Shown here in pieces: positions 56,246 to 64,000 of a DNA stretch of 64,000 bases. The position numbers and the translations under genes are program-made. The notes below the pieces were generated by a model. The model was given only the letters and a program-made list of their open reading frames with translations, did not search any database and had not been told where the DNA came from. The stretch covers positions 1,992,501 through 2,056,500 of the forward strand of contig NZ_CP047895.1 of assembly GCF_009913435.1 (NCBI RefSeq). The letters run 5' to 3'. Position 1 is the first letter of the stretch; each line of letters begins with the position of its first letter. This DNA is from Sphingomonas changnyeongensis. GTDB lineage: Bacteria > Pseudomonadota > Alphaproteobacteria > Sphingomonadales > Sphingomonadaceae.

Positions 56246-56372
56246 GATGTCGTCGTTCTCGCCAAATCCGCAGATTTTCGGGGCCGCCATGAGGCGGTAT
56301 GGCGCTGCCCTATAGCCGATCCGGTGCTGAACGCCAGATGACGCGGAAGCCCTGAACGGGCCGGACCGGGCT

Positions 56373-56714
56373 TCAGGCGCGGGCGAACAGTTCCGCCGGG
56401 TCGATGCGCAGCCGCTCGATCACGCCGCGGATGCGGGGCCATTGCTGGTCGATAAAGGCGCGGCGTTCGCTTTCGAGCAGACGCTCGGTCGCGCCTTCGG
56501 CCACGAACATGCCGACGCCGCGGCGGACGACCACCAGCCCTTCTTCCTGGAACAGCTGATAGGCCTTGGCGACGGTCAGCGGGTTGGCCCCCTGTTCGGC
56601 GGCAAAGGCGCGGACCGAGGGCAGCATGTCGCCGTCGCCATAGCGCCCTTCAAGGATCGCATCGGCGATCCGGTCGCGGAGCTGGAGATAGACGGGCCGC
56701 TCGCTGCTGCTCAT
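56373..56714 (-). CDS. GntR-family (YtrA-type) transcription regulator
   Basis: The short 113-residue GntR protein has the DNA-binding domain YLQLRDRIADAILEGRYGDGDMLPSVRAFAAEQGANPLTVAKAYQ in one block, then a short C-terminal dimer helix LLESERRAFIDQQWPRIRG. There is no ligand domain, typical for the YtrA subfamily, which often controls ABC exporters; no such exporter is adjacent here. Its 5' end has a small inverted repeat, and the nitroreductase gene lies immediately upstream on the same strand. Confidence 0.9.
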   Translation of the reverse strand: MSSSERPVYLQLRDRIADAILEGRYGDGDMLPSVRAFAAEQGANPLTVAKAYQLFQEEGLVVVRRGVGMFVAEGATERLLESERRAFIDQQWPRIRGVIERLRIDPAELFARA

Positions 56715-56722
56715 ATGTGCAT

Positions 56723-56740
56723 CACTGCCCTAACACAGTG
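56723..56740. promoter_or_regulatory. Small inverted repeat upstream of the GntR gene
   Basis: CACTG-CCCTAACA-CAGTG lies 8-26 bases upstream of the GntR start codon, in the 43-base gap to the nitroreductase gene. Position suggests an autoregulatory operator, but the arms are only 5 bp. Confidence 0.3.
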
Positions 56741-56757
56741 CGCCACGTCAAGTCCGG

Positions 56758-57339
56758 TCACGGCCAGTGACGGACAATATCGTGGTAAACCGGGCGCGGC
56801 CGTTCCTCGAGCGGCTGGCCGGGCGAGCCGATGAAGACGAAGCCGGCGATCCGGTCGCCCTCGCGCCCGCCAAGCGCGGCGCACACCTTGTCATCAAATG
56901 CCGCCCAGCCGGTCAGCCAGCCGGCGACGAACCCGTGCGCGGTCGCGGCGGTGACCAGGTTCATGCAGGCCGCGCCCGCCGACAGCTGCTGTTCCCAGAG
57001 CGGGATCTTGCTCGGCTGCACGGGGGTGGACAGCACGGTGACCAGCGTCGGCGCGTGCCGGGCGAACTGGTCGATGGCGGCGACGTCGCTGCCGCCAGCC
57101 GCGGCATCGCCTCGCTGCGCGCGGAACGCATCCTGCAGCAGGGCAGCGAACGCGGCGCGGTCGTCGATCACGACGAACCGCCACGGCGCCAGCTTGCCAT
57201 GATCGGGCACGCGCATCGCCGCCGACAGAATGGCGTGCAGCTGCCCGGCATCGGGCCCGGGGGCGATCATGTCGCGCGGCTTGCCCGAGCGGCGGGTGGC
57301 AAGCAGCGATTGCGGGGAGGACAGGTCGTTGAAGCTCAT
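56758..57339 (-). CDS. Nitroreductase family protein (YdjA-like)
   Basis: The 193-residue FMN oxidoreductase has the start LLATRRSGKPRDMIAPGP, VPDHGKLAPWRFVVI (FMN-binding), SAGAACMNLVTAATAHGFVAGWLTGW and the end GFVFIGSPGQPLEERPRP. Arg-Arg-Ser near the N-terminus and the G-x-P end are typical of the small YdjA group. The substrate is unknown. It is upstream of the GntR gene and divergent from the protease gene. Confidence 0.92.
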   Translation of the reverse strand: MSFNDLSSPQSLLATRRSGKPRDMIAPGPDAGQLHAILSAAMRVPDHGKLAPWRFVVIDDRAAFAALLQDAFRAQRGDAAAGGSDVAAIDQFARHAPTLVTVLSTPVQPSKIPLWEQQLSAGAACMNLVTAATAHGFVAGWLTGWAAFDDKVCAALGGREGDRIAGFVFIGSPGQPLEERPRPVYHDIVRHWP

Positions 57340-57395
57340 GCCCTGCCGCTAACAGCTGGGCTGGCGGCGGGCAATCGCGCGGCTATGCTTGGGCG

Positions 57396-58328
57396 ATGTG
57401 GCTTGTGCTTCTTCTCGCCCTGACCGCCGCCGGTCCGGAGGCCGCCGATCCGGCGGGGCTGCGCGCGCTGATCGCCGAGGATGTGCGTGTCGCGCGGATC
57501 GGCGACCGGCTGGCGCGGGCCGGGCCGTGCACGGCGACGCTCAGCAGCCCCGGGCTGATCGTGCAGGACATCGTCCAATATGCGCCCGACCTGCGCGCGC
57601 CCGCCCGGGCGGCGCTCGGCCTTGGCGATCTGCCGACCATTGTCGCGGTGCTCGACGGCAGCGCCGCCGCCGTCGCCGGCCTCAGGCCCGGCGACATGCT
57701 CGTCGCGATCGACGGTGCAGCGGTGCCGCCGGCCGACAAGGCGCGCGGTTTCGACCGCATGGCCGGGGTGGAGGCGCAGATCGAGGCCGCACTGGCGCGC
57801 GGCACGCTCAATCTTGGCCTCATCCGCGACGGTGCGGCACTCACCGTTCGCATTGGGGCCACGCCGGGGTGCCGGACGCGGTTCCAGCTTCAGCCGGGCG
57901 GGCGGCTCAACGCCTCGGCCGACGGGGTTTATGTGCAGGTGTCGGGGGCGCTTGCCGAGTTTGCCGCGACCGATGACGAGCTGGCGCTGATCATCGCGCA
58001 TGAGCTGGCGCACAATCTGCTCGGCCACAAGGCGCGGCTCGACGCCGCGGGCGTGTCGCGCGGGCTGTTCGCGGGGCTGGGCAAGGGCGCGTCGCGGGTG
58101 CGCGCGACCGAGGAGGAAGCCGATCGCTGGGCGCTCTACCTGATGGCGCGCGCCGGTTTCGACATCGCCGCCGCGCCCGCTTTCTGGGAAAGGTTCGGCC
58201 GCCGCGCCGATCCCGGCATATTTTCCGACGGCACGCATGACGGCTGGCGCACCCGCGTCGCCAAGGCCGAGGCCGAGATTGCGCGCATCCGCGCGCTTCA
58301 GGCGGCTGGCGCGCCGATCCTGCCCTGA
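57396..58328 (+). CDS. PDZ-containing M48-type metalloprotease, exported
   Basis: The 310-residue protein has a short signal peptide (MWLVLLLALTAAGPEA) and a PDZ-like domain (SAAAVAGLRPGDMLVAIDG). The peptidase core has the zinc motif HELAH at residues 202-206 followed by NLLGHK, and the downstream EEEADRWALYLMARAGFD provides the third ligand. The order PDZ then M48 in one small protein is less common than the membrane HtpX or BepA types. It probably acts in the periplasm on envelope proteins; substrates are unknown. Confidence 0.85.
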   Translation: MWLVLLLALTAAGPEAADPAGLRALIAEDVRVARIGDRLARAGPCTATLSSPGLIVQDIVQYAPDLRAPARAALGLGDLPTIVAVLDGSAAAVAGLRPGDMLVAIDGAAVPPADKARGFDRMAGVEAQIEAALARGTLNLGLIRDGAALTVRIGATPGCRTRFQLQPGGRLNASADGVYVQVSGALAEFAATDDELALIIAHELAHNLLGHKARLDAAGVSRGLFAGLGKGASRVRATEEEADRWALYLMARAGFDIAAAPAFWERFGRRADPGIFSDGTHDGWRTRVAKAEAEIARIRALQAAGAPILP

Positions 58329-58449
58329 ACCCCGCCGGGCGGGCGGTGAACAAGTTAGCGCTTCACAGCGCGCGTTTCGACGCTAGGGTCGCGTGTCACA
58401 GAGCCGCGTCAGGCGGTCGAAAGAGACTATCCAGGGAGCAGTTTCAAAC

Positions 58450-60243
58450 ATGGTCAATGTCAATGCCGGCGCGTCGGGCGCGCCGGAGGCGGCAGGCGGC
58501 GCGGAATGGTTCGGCCATCCCCGGCAGCTGGCGCGGCTGTTCACCACCGAGATGTGGGAGCGTTTCGGCTATTACGGGATGCGGGCGCTGCTCGCGCTTT
58601 ATCTCACCAAGCATTTCCTGTTCAGCGACCAGACGACCGGCGGGCTTTATGGCGGCTTCACGGCGCTGGTCTATCTGACCCCGCTGATCGGCGGGCTGCT
58701 CGCTGACCGCTATCTGGGCGCGAAGAAATCGGTGAAGTTCGGGGCCATCCTGATGGCGCTCGGCTATTTCATCCTGTGCTTCGGCGGCGAGACCGCCAAG
58801 CCCCATGCGCTGATCGACGGGCAGCGTTACGAGGTGCAGACCGAGAATGTCGTCGACCGCCCGACGAGCGGCAATGACGAGCGCCGCTATGTCATCGATG
58901 GCGCCGACCGGCTGCTGATCAAGGGCAATGACGATGGCAGCGTCGCGCTGCTGCGGGCCGACGGGTCGGTTGCGCGCACCATCGCCAAGGGCGGTTTTGA
59001 AAGCGCGGCCGACCGCGACACGACCTTCGTGCTGCTGATGCTGCTCGGCCTGTCGATGGTCACCGTCGGCAACGGCTTCTTCAAGCCCAACATCTCGACC
59101 ATCGTGGGCGAGCTTTACGCCCAGGGCGACCGGCGGCGCGATGCCGGCTTCACCATTTTCTACATGGGCATCAACCTCGGCTCGCTGTTTTCGCAGCTGC
59201 TCTGCCCGCTGCTCGCCGACACCGTCGGCTGGTGGGCGGGCTTTGGTCTCGCGGCGATCGGGATGCTCGCGTCGTGGAGCCTGATCCAGTTCGATGGCGG
59301 CCGCCTGTCCGGCTATGGCGAAACGCCGGCGACCGACGGCCCGGACCGGACGATGCTGATTTATCTGGGCGCGATTGCCGCGGTGCCGGTGTCGCTGTTC
59401 CTGTTCTGGAACCTGATGGGCGCGCCCCGGCCCGAACCGGGTGCGGGGATCATCGGCTATCTGATGTCGCTGCCGCTGATGGGCAAGCTGCTGTTCGGCA
59501 CCTTTCTCGTGTCGGTGCCGGGCATCCTGATCTGGGCGGCGCGCGCGGGCAGCCGGGCGGAGTTCCAGATGATGCTGGCGGCGATGACGCTGATCGTGTT
59601 CAACGTCGTGTTCTGGACTTTGTTCGAACAGGCCGGTTCGTCGCTGACCCTGTTTGCCGACCGCAACACCGATCTGTCGATCTTCGGCCTGTTCAGCATC
59701 TCCGCCGGCCAGACCCAGTTCTTCAACGCGTTCTTCATCGTCGCGCTCGCGCCGGTGTTCAGCCTGTTGTGGAACGCGCTGGCAAAGCGCGGGATCGAAC
59801 CGACCATCCCGATCAAGTTTGCCATCGCACTGATGGGCGTGGGCGCGGGCTTCCTGTTCCTGGTCTGGGGCGCGCAGTTTGCCGGGCCTGATTTCAAGGT
59901 CGCGATCTGGTGGCTGGCCGGGCTCTATTTCATCCATTCGGCGGCCGAGCTGTGCATTTCGCCGGTCGGCCTGTCGATGATCACCAAGCTGTCCATCGCC
60001 CGCATCGTCGGGCTGATGATGGGCGTGTGGTTCCTGTCGATCTCGGTTGCGCAATATGTCGCCGGCATCGTCGCCCAGGTGGCGAGCGTCGAGACGGTCG
60101 GCGGGCAGGTGACCAATCTCAAGGTCAGCCTCGAAACCTATGCAGGCGTGTTTTCGACCATCGGCATCGCGTCGATGGCGATTGGCGTGGTGTTGCTCGT
60201 CTTCTCACCGATCATCAGGAAGTGGATGCATGGTGTTCAATAA
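58450..60243 (+). CDS. POT/PTR family proton-dependent oligopeptide transporter
   Basis: 597-residue inner membrane symporter. The family signature EMWERFGYYGMRALLALYL is in the first transmembrane helix, followed by FGYFILC-type helices, then GNGFFKPNISTIVGELY and DAGFTIFYMGINLGSLF. Between about residues 105 and 185 there is a long hydrophilic insert (starting GGETAKPHALIDGQRYEV) with alternating strands that E. coli DtpA lacks. It is followed, with a 14-base overlap, by two exported amidohydrolases, suggesting uptake and use of peptides or derivatives. Confidence 0.93.
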   Translation: MVNVNAGASGAPEAAGGAEWFGHPRQLARLFTTEMWERFGYYGMRALLALYLTKHFLFSDQTTGGLYGGFTALVYLTPLIGGLLADRYLGAKKSVKFGAILMALGYFILCFGGETAKPHALIDGQRYEVQTENVVDRPTSGNDERRYVIDGADRLLIKGNDDGSVALLRADGSVARTIAKGGFESAADRDTTFVLLMLLGLSMVTVGNGFFKPNISTIVGELYAQGDRRRDAGFTIFYMGINLGSLFSQLLCPLLADTVGWWAGFGLAAIGMLASWSLIQFDGGRLSGYGETPATDGPDRTMLIYLGAIAAVPVSLFLFWNLMGAPRPEPGAGIIGYLMSLPLMGKLLFGTFLVSVPGILIWAARAGSRAEFQMMLAAMTLIVFNVVFWTLFEQAGSSLTLFADRNTDLSIFGLFSISAGQTQFFNAFFIVALAPVFSLLWNALAKRGIEPTIPIKFAIALMGVGAGFLFLVWGAQFAGPDFKVAIWWLAGLYFIHSAAELCISPVGLSMITKLSIARIVGLMMGVWFLSISVAQYVAGIVAQVASVETVGGQVTNLKVSLETYAGVFSTIGIASMAIGVVLLVFSPIIRKWMHGVQ

Positions 60244-61636
60244 ACTCGCCACGGCCAGCCTTGTCGCGCTGACCCTTGCCGGCTGCGCGACCGCGTCGGC
60301 AAAGCCCGCCCCGGCGACCGCCAAGGCCGCGCCGTTCAAGATCAATCCGGATCCTTTCCCGTCGACCTACAAGCCCTATCCGGGCGTGGCGACCGTGGTG
60401 ACCAACGTCACCATTTTCGATGGCGAGGGCGGGCGGATCGAACGCGGCCAGGCGCTGTTTGCCGGCGGCAAGATCGTTGCCGTCGGCCAGACGGTCGATG
60501 CGCCAGCGGGCGCCATGGTCATCGACGGCACCGGCAAATGGCTGACGCCGGGCGTGATCGACATTCACAGCCATCTGGGCGACTATCCGTCGCCCGGCGT
60601 TCAGGCGCATTCGGACGGCAATGAAGCGACCGGCCCGGTGCGTGCCGAGGTGTGGGCCGAACACAGCGTGTGGCCGCAGGATCCGGGCTTTTCGCGCGCG
60701 CTTGCCAATGGCGGCGTCACCACGCTCCAGATCCTGCCGGGATCGGCCAATCTGTTCGGCGGCCGTTCGGTCACGCTCAAGAACGTGCCGTCGCGCACGA
60801 TGCAGGGCATGAAGTTTCCGGGCGCGCCCTATGGCCTTAAAATGGCGTGCGGGGAAAATCCCAAGCGCGTCTATGGCTCGCGCAACCAGATGCCGGCGAC
60901 GCGCATGGGCAATGTCGCGGTCGACCGCCAGACCTGGGCGCGGGCGCAGGAATATAAGCGGCGCTGGGACAAATATGAAAAGGAAGGCGGTGAGCCGCCG
61001 GCCCGCGACATCGCGATGGACACGCTGCGCGGCGTGCTGTCGGGCGAGATCCTCGTCCACAATCACTGCTACCGCGCCGACGAAATGGCCATCGTGATCG
61101 ATATGGCCAAGGAGTTCGGCTACACGGTCTCGACCTTCCATCACGCGGTCGAAAGCTACAAGATCGCCGATCTGCTGCGCGACAATGGCATTTGTTCGGC
61201 GCTGTGGGCCGATTGGTGGGGCTTCAAGATGGAAGCCTATGACGCGATCAACGAGAATCTGCCGCTCGTCCACCGCGCAGGTGCGTGCGCGATCACCCAT
61301 TCGGACGATGCGAACGGCATTCAGCGGCTCAATCAGGAAACCGCCAAGGCGATCGCCAATGGCCGCCGGATCGGCATCGACATTCCCGACGAGGTCGCCT
61401 GGACCTGGCTGGCGATCAACCCGGCGCGGGCGATGGGCATTGCCGACCGCACCGGCAGCCTCAAGCCCGGCAAGATGGCCGATCTGGTGCTGTGGAACGG
61501 CCATCCGTTCAGCGTCTATACGCGGCCGGAAAAAGTGTGGATCGACGGGGCGCTGCTTTATGACGCGCTCGATCCCAAACGCCGTCCGGTGAGCGATTTC
61601 GAGCTGGGCCAGCCCGGTGAGGGAGACACGAAATGA
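60230..61636 (+). CDS. Exported amidohydrolase, lipoprotein
   Basis: The 468-residue metal-dependent hydrolase has a lipoprotein signal ending LTLAGC (lipobox). The amidohydrolase start is TGKWLTPGVIDIHSHLGDY with the HxH ligands, further metal residues lie in VHNHCYRADEM and STFHHAVESY, and the aspartate is in ITHSDDANG. The end contains the usual GSLKPGKMADLVLWNGHPF. It is similar to bacterial imidazolonepropionase-like/prolidase-type amidohydrolases. It begins inside the end of the POT transporter gene and overlaps the next gene by four bases. Confidence 0.9.
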   Translation: MVFNKLATASLVALTLAGCATASAKPAPATAKAAPFKINPDPFPSTYKPYPGVATVVTNVTIFDGEGGRIERGQALFAGGKIVAVGQTVDAPAGAMVIDGTGKWLTPGVIDIHSHLGDYPSPGVQAHSDGNEATGPVRAEVWAEHSVWPQDPGFSRALANGGVTTLQILPGSANLFGGRSVTLKNVPSRTMQGMKFPGAPYGLKMACGENPKRVYGSRNQMPATRMGNVAVDRQTWARAQEYKRRWDKYEKEGGEPPARDIAMDTLRGVLSGEILVHNHCYRADEMAIVIDMAKEFGYTVSTFHHAVESYKIADLLRDNGICSALWADWWGFKMEAYDAINENLPLVHRAGACAITHSDDANGIQRLNQETAKAIANGRRIGIDIPDEVAWTWLAINPARAMGIADRTGSLKPGKMADLVLWNGHPFSVYTRPEKVWIDGALLYDALDPKRRPVSDFELGQPGEGDTK

Positions 61637-62934
61637 AGGCGCTGCTGATGCTGGGGGCGGCGCTGGCCGCTGCGGTCCCCGCCGGGGCCGAGACGATCGC
61701 GATTGTCGGCGGGCGCGTGGCGCTGGGCGACGGATCGGCACCGATCGACACGGGTACTGTCATCCTGCGCGACGGGCGCATCGTTGCTGCAGGTGCCGCG
61801 GTCGCGGTGCCGGCGGGGGCGCGGGTGATCGACGCCAGGGGCAAATGGGTGGCGCCGGGCTTTGTCGCCGGCTTCACCCGCCTTGGCCTGGTCGAGGTCG
61901 ATGCGGTCGATGACACCAACGACACCGCCGCGCGCGGTTCGCCCTATTCGGCGGCAATCGACATCGAGCCGGGCATCAACCCGCGCGTGTCGGCGATCGC
62001 GGTTAGCCGCGCGGGCGGCGTGACCCGTGCGGTCGTTGCGCCTGAAACCGCGAACGAGATCTTTGCCGGTCAGGGCGCGGTGATCGACACCGGCGACGAT
62101 ATGGACGCGGTGACGGTGCCGCGCGCGTTCCAGTTCGTCGAACTGGGAGAGGCGGGCGCGCGCGAGGCCGGGGGCAGCCGTCCGGCGGCGATCCTCGAGT
62201 TCCGCACCAAGCTGCGCGCGGCGCAGGCCTATGCCCGCAATCCGGCCGGCTATGGCGGCGACAGCAAGGATGCGCTGCTGCCGGCGGCCGATGCCGCCGC
62301 TCTGGTGGCGGTGGTCGACGGGCGCGTGCCGCTGCTCGTCCATGTCGAAAGCGCGTCCGACATCCTGACCGTGCTGCGCCTGAAGCGCGAGTTCGCCGCG
62401 CTGCGCCTCGTGCTCGTCGGCGCGTCCGAAGGCTGGATGGTCGCGCGCGAGATCGCGGCGGCGCGGGTGCCGGTGCTGGCCTCGGCGCTCAACGATCTGC
62501 CGGCATCGTTCGAGATGCTGGCCGCTACCCAGTCCAATATCGGCCGTCTGCGCGCGGCCGGCGTCACGGTCGGGATCGGCATGATCGACGACAATGAGGC
62601 GCGGCAGGCACGTTATGTCGCCCAATATGCCGGCAATCTGGTCGCGCTGTCGCGCATTCCGGGCGCGGGCGGGATGAGCTGGGGCGATGCGCTGGCCGCG
62701 ATCACCTCCGCTCCCGCAGAGGCGCTGGGGCTGGGCGGCGAGATCGGCTCGCTGCGTCCGGGCCGGCGCGCCGACGTGGTGCTGTGGAGCGGCGACCCGC
62801 TTGAGCTGCAGAGCAAGGCGGAGCGGGTGTGGATCGACGGCGTCGAGCAGCCGCTCGGCACCCGCCAGACGCGGCTGCGCGACCGCTATCTGCAGCCGCA
62901 GGAGGGCGATCTGCCCAAGGCCTATCAGCGCTGA
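61633..62934 (+). CDS. Amidohydrolase-fold protein lacking the HxH metal motif, exported
   Basis: The 433-residue protein has a signal peptide (MKALLMLGAALAAAVPAGA) and the amidohydrolase-like frame: GRVALGDGSAPIDTG, DARGKWVAPGFVAGFTRLGL, later GEIGSLRPGRRADVVLWSGDP. Where active amidohydrolases have G-x-x-D-x-H-x-H, this protein reads GFVAGFTRLGL, and the final aspartate block reads GIGMIDDNEARQARY rather than a THSDD-type ligand site. It may be catalytically inactive or use other residues, possibly as a partner of the preceding enzyme, to which it is coupled (ATGA). Similar pairs occur in Sphingomonads and Xanthomonads. Confidence 0.85.
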   Translation: MKALLMLGAALAAAVPAGAETIAIVGGRVALGDGSAPIDTGTVILRDGRIVAAGAAVAVPAGARVIDARGKWVAPGFVAGFTRLGLVEVDAVDDTNDTAARGSPYSAAIDIEPGINPRVSAIAVSRAGGVTRAVVAPETANEIFAGQGAVIDTGDDMDAVTVPRAFQFVELGEAGAREAGGSRPAAILEFRTKLRAAQAYARNPAGYGGDSKDALLPAADAAALVAVVDGRVPLLVHVESASDILTVLRLKREFAALRLVLVGASEGWMVAREIAAARVPVLASALNDLPASFEMLAATQSNIGRLRAAGVTVGIGMIDDNEARQARYVAQYAGNLVALSRIPGAGGMSWGDALAAITSAPAEALGLGGEIGSLRPGRRADVVLWSGDPLELQSKAERVWIDGVEQPLGTRQTRLRDRYLQPQEGDLPKAYQR

Positions 62935-62992
62935 GGTGCGGCGGGCCGGATAGTCGGGAACGAACGGGGCGAAAACGAACGGGGAGGGGCGG

Positions 62993-63694
62993 ATGAACGG
63001 GTTGGGCCTGGTCTGGCTTGGCGTGGGTGGTTTTGTCGGCACCCATCTGCTCCTGTCGCATCCGCTGCGCGCGCCGCTTGTCACCCGGCTGGGCGAAAAG
63101 GGCTTTCAGGGCCTGTATTCGCTGGTCGCCTTTGCGACCTTCGGGCTGATGGTCTGGGCGCTGAAACGCATCGGGCCGGAGGCGCTTTTGTGGTCGCCGC
63201 CCGGCTGGGCATGGCCGGTCGCAAGCGGGATCATGCTGGTTGCCAGCATCCTGCTTGCGGGATCGATGGTCGGCAATCCGGCGCTGCCGGGCATGCCGCA
63301 CGATTCGTCGGGTCCGCGCGGCGTGCTGGCGATCACCCGCCATCCGATGATGTGGGGCTTTGCGCTATGGGCGCTGGTGCACGGCCTGATCTGGCCGCAG
63401 CCCTCGGTGCTGATCCTGACCGGGGGGATCGCACTGCTCGCGCTCACGGGTGCCGCCGGTCAGGATGCCAAGAAATCGCGGCTCCAGCCGGATTTCTGGC
63501 CTGGCTGGCGCGCGCGCACGGCCTTTGTACCCTTTACCGGGCCGGCACCGGCCAGCGCGATGTGGCCGGGCTGGCGGGTGCTGGCGGCAGGGGTGTTGCT
63601 GTGGCTCGCCGCCACATGGCTGCACCCGGTTGCGGGTGCCCCGACCGTCGGCATCTGGGCAACGGCCGGGGACGCGGCAGCGGTTACAGCCTGA
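62993..63694 (+). CDS. NnrU family membrane protein
   Basis: The 233-residue integral membrane protein has at least five hydrophobic segments. The NnrU pattern is GVGGFVGTHLLLSHPLR, LGEKGFQGLYSLVAFATFGLMVWA, the ITRHPMMWGFALWALVHGL block and PDFWPGWRA. NnrU was named for nitrite/NO-related regulation, but the protein is widespread and related to isoprenoid cyclase/methyltransferase-like membrane proteins; its role is unclear. GGGGAGGGGCGG lies before the start. Its last bases overlap the convergent aldo/keto reductase gene. Confidence 0.9.
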   Translation: MNGLGLVWLGVGGFVGTHLLLSHPLRAPLVTRLGEKGFQGLYSLVAFATFGLMVWALKRIGPEALLWSPPGWAWPVASGIMLVASILLAGSMVGNPALPGMPHDSSGPRGVLAITRHPMMWGFALWALVHGLIWPQPSVLILTGGIALLALTGAAGQDAKKSRLQPDFWPGWRARTAFVPFTGPAPASAMWPGWRVLAAGVLLWLAATWLHPVAGAPTVGIWATAGDAAAVTA

Positions 63695-64000
63695 CCATCC
63701 GCAGCCCGCGCTCGCCATAGCGCGGCCCCGCCGCCGCGCCGGGCGGCACGGCAGCCGATAGATCGGCCAGATCCGCGCTGCTCAGCACCAGATCGGCCGC
63801 CGCCACGCTGTCGCGCATCGTTTCGCGCCGCTTGACGCCCGGGATCGGCACGATGTGTTCCCCCTGCGCGATCAGCCAGGCGAGCGCGACCTGGGCCAGG
63901 CTTGCGCCCACCCGTTCGGCGACCGCGCCGATCGCATCGACGATGCGCAGATTGGCCGGCAGATTCTCGTCCGAATAGCGCGGATCATTGTGCCGCCAGT
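63684..64000 (-). CDS. Aldo/keto reductase, C-terminal part only
   Basis: About 105 codons are visible, running off the window end. The sequence includes ASLAQVALAWLIAQGEHIVPIPGVKRRETM, the standard AKR C-terminal region in which the cofactor-binding P-I-P-G and the R-x-E motif appear. The N-terminal catalytic tetrad lies outside the window. The TAA stop at 63684 overlaps the end of NnrU. The physiological substrate cannot be guessed. Confidence 0.85.
   Translation of the reverse strand, partial: WRHNDPRYSDENLPANLRIVDAIGAVAERVGASLAQVALAWLIAQGEHIVPIPGVKRRETMRDSVAAADLVLSSADLADLSAAVPPGAAAGPRYGERGLRMVRL

Overview
The window is a GC-rich stretch of bacterial chromosome. It is densely packed, with many 1-4 base stop/start overlaps. 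Gene content points to an alphaproteobacterium of the Sphingomonadales (Sphingomonas-like). The reasons are the tig-clpP-clpX-lon-hupB block, a CX2CX7C FNR-type regulator, acyl-CoA ligase and PLP decarboxylase of the exosortase-A-associated types, PEP-CTERM proteins, a DUF2490 protein and NnrU. I see no rRNA, insertion sequence, prophage or CRISPR array. This is mostly core chromosome with a few envelope and export loci.

Layout. 1-2506: end of pgi, then lepB-rnc-era in a translationally coupled run. 2532-5006 (minus): purC-purS-purQ followed by an FNR-like regulator coupled to purQ. 5351-5925: a PEP-CTERM protein gene broken by an apparent one-base frameshift. 6118-13929: CAP-domain protein, an orphan molybdopterin dehydrogenase subunit (also frame-broken) coupled to hemH, an acetoacetyl-CoA reductase, a ribbon-helix-helix protein, a prolyl oligopeptidase and a secreted protein. 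14003-18644: guaA, a divergent HxlR regulator/NAD(P)-binding oxidoreductase pair, an ArsC/Spx-like protein and trxB. 18748-22864: an acyl carrier protein and GNAT-like gene (minus) divergent from an AMP-forming ligase and PLP decarboxylase (plus), resembling exosortase-A system accessory genes. 22990-30417: tRNA-Leu(UAG), tig, clpP, clpX, lon, hupB, tRNA-Val(CAC). 30501-36414: MarR regulator, DUF2490 protein, fmt-truA, recR, def, rmuC. 36634-43316: SWIB protein, PEP-CTERM protein, ffh, rpsP, rimM, a PilZ gene and glcB. 43558-48702: a type I secretion set (TolC-like, ABC, HlyD-like) and a small membrane protein. 48847-64000: msrA, galU, wecB, a UDP-glucuronate 4-epimerase-like gene, a Sua5/TsaC gene, acyl-CoA dehydrogenase, phosphatase, GntR regulator, nitroreductase, PDZ/M48 protease, POT peptide transporter, two amidohydrolases, NnrU and the end of an aldo/keto reductase gene.

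Themes. Envelope biogenesis recurs: LepB, PEP-CTERM proteins plus exosortase-associated genes, type I secretion, and the sugar-nucleotide enzymes GalU, WecB and UDP-GlcA 4-epimerase. A POT transporter followed by two exported amidohydrolases may form a peptide-use locus.

The most useful unexpected observations are: (i) four loci where the reading frame breaks next to a short G/C run, always in the sense of one missing base, and where restoring one base gives a textbook protein end (a sequencing error signature or real mutations); (ii) a 47-bp palindromic element present twice about 33 kb apart; (iii) four abutting 30-bp hairpin-forming tandem repeats upstream of glcB, in frame with it; (iv) a His/Asp-repeat plus Lys/Ala-rich tail on trigger factor. 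I did not find a convincing wholly new system.
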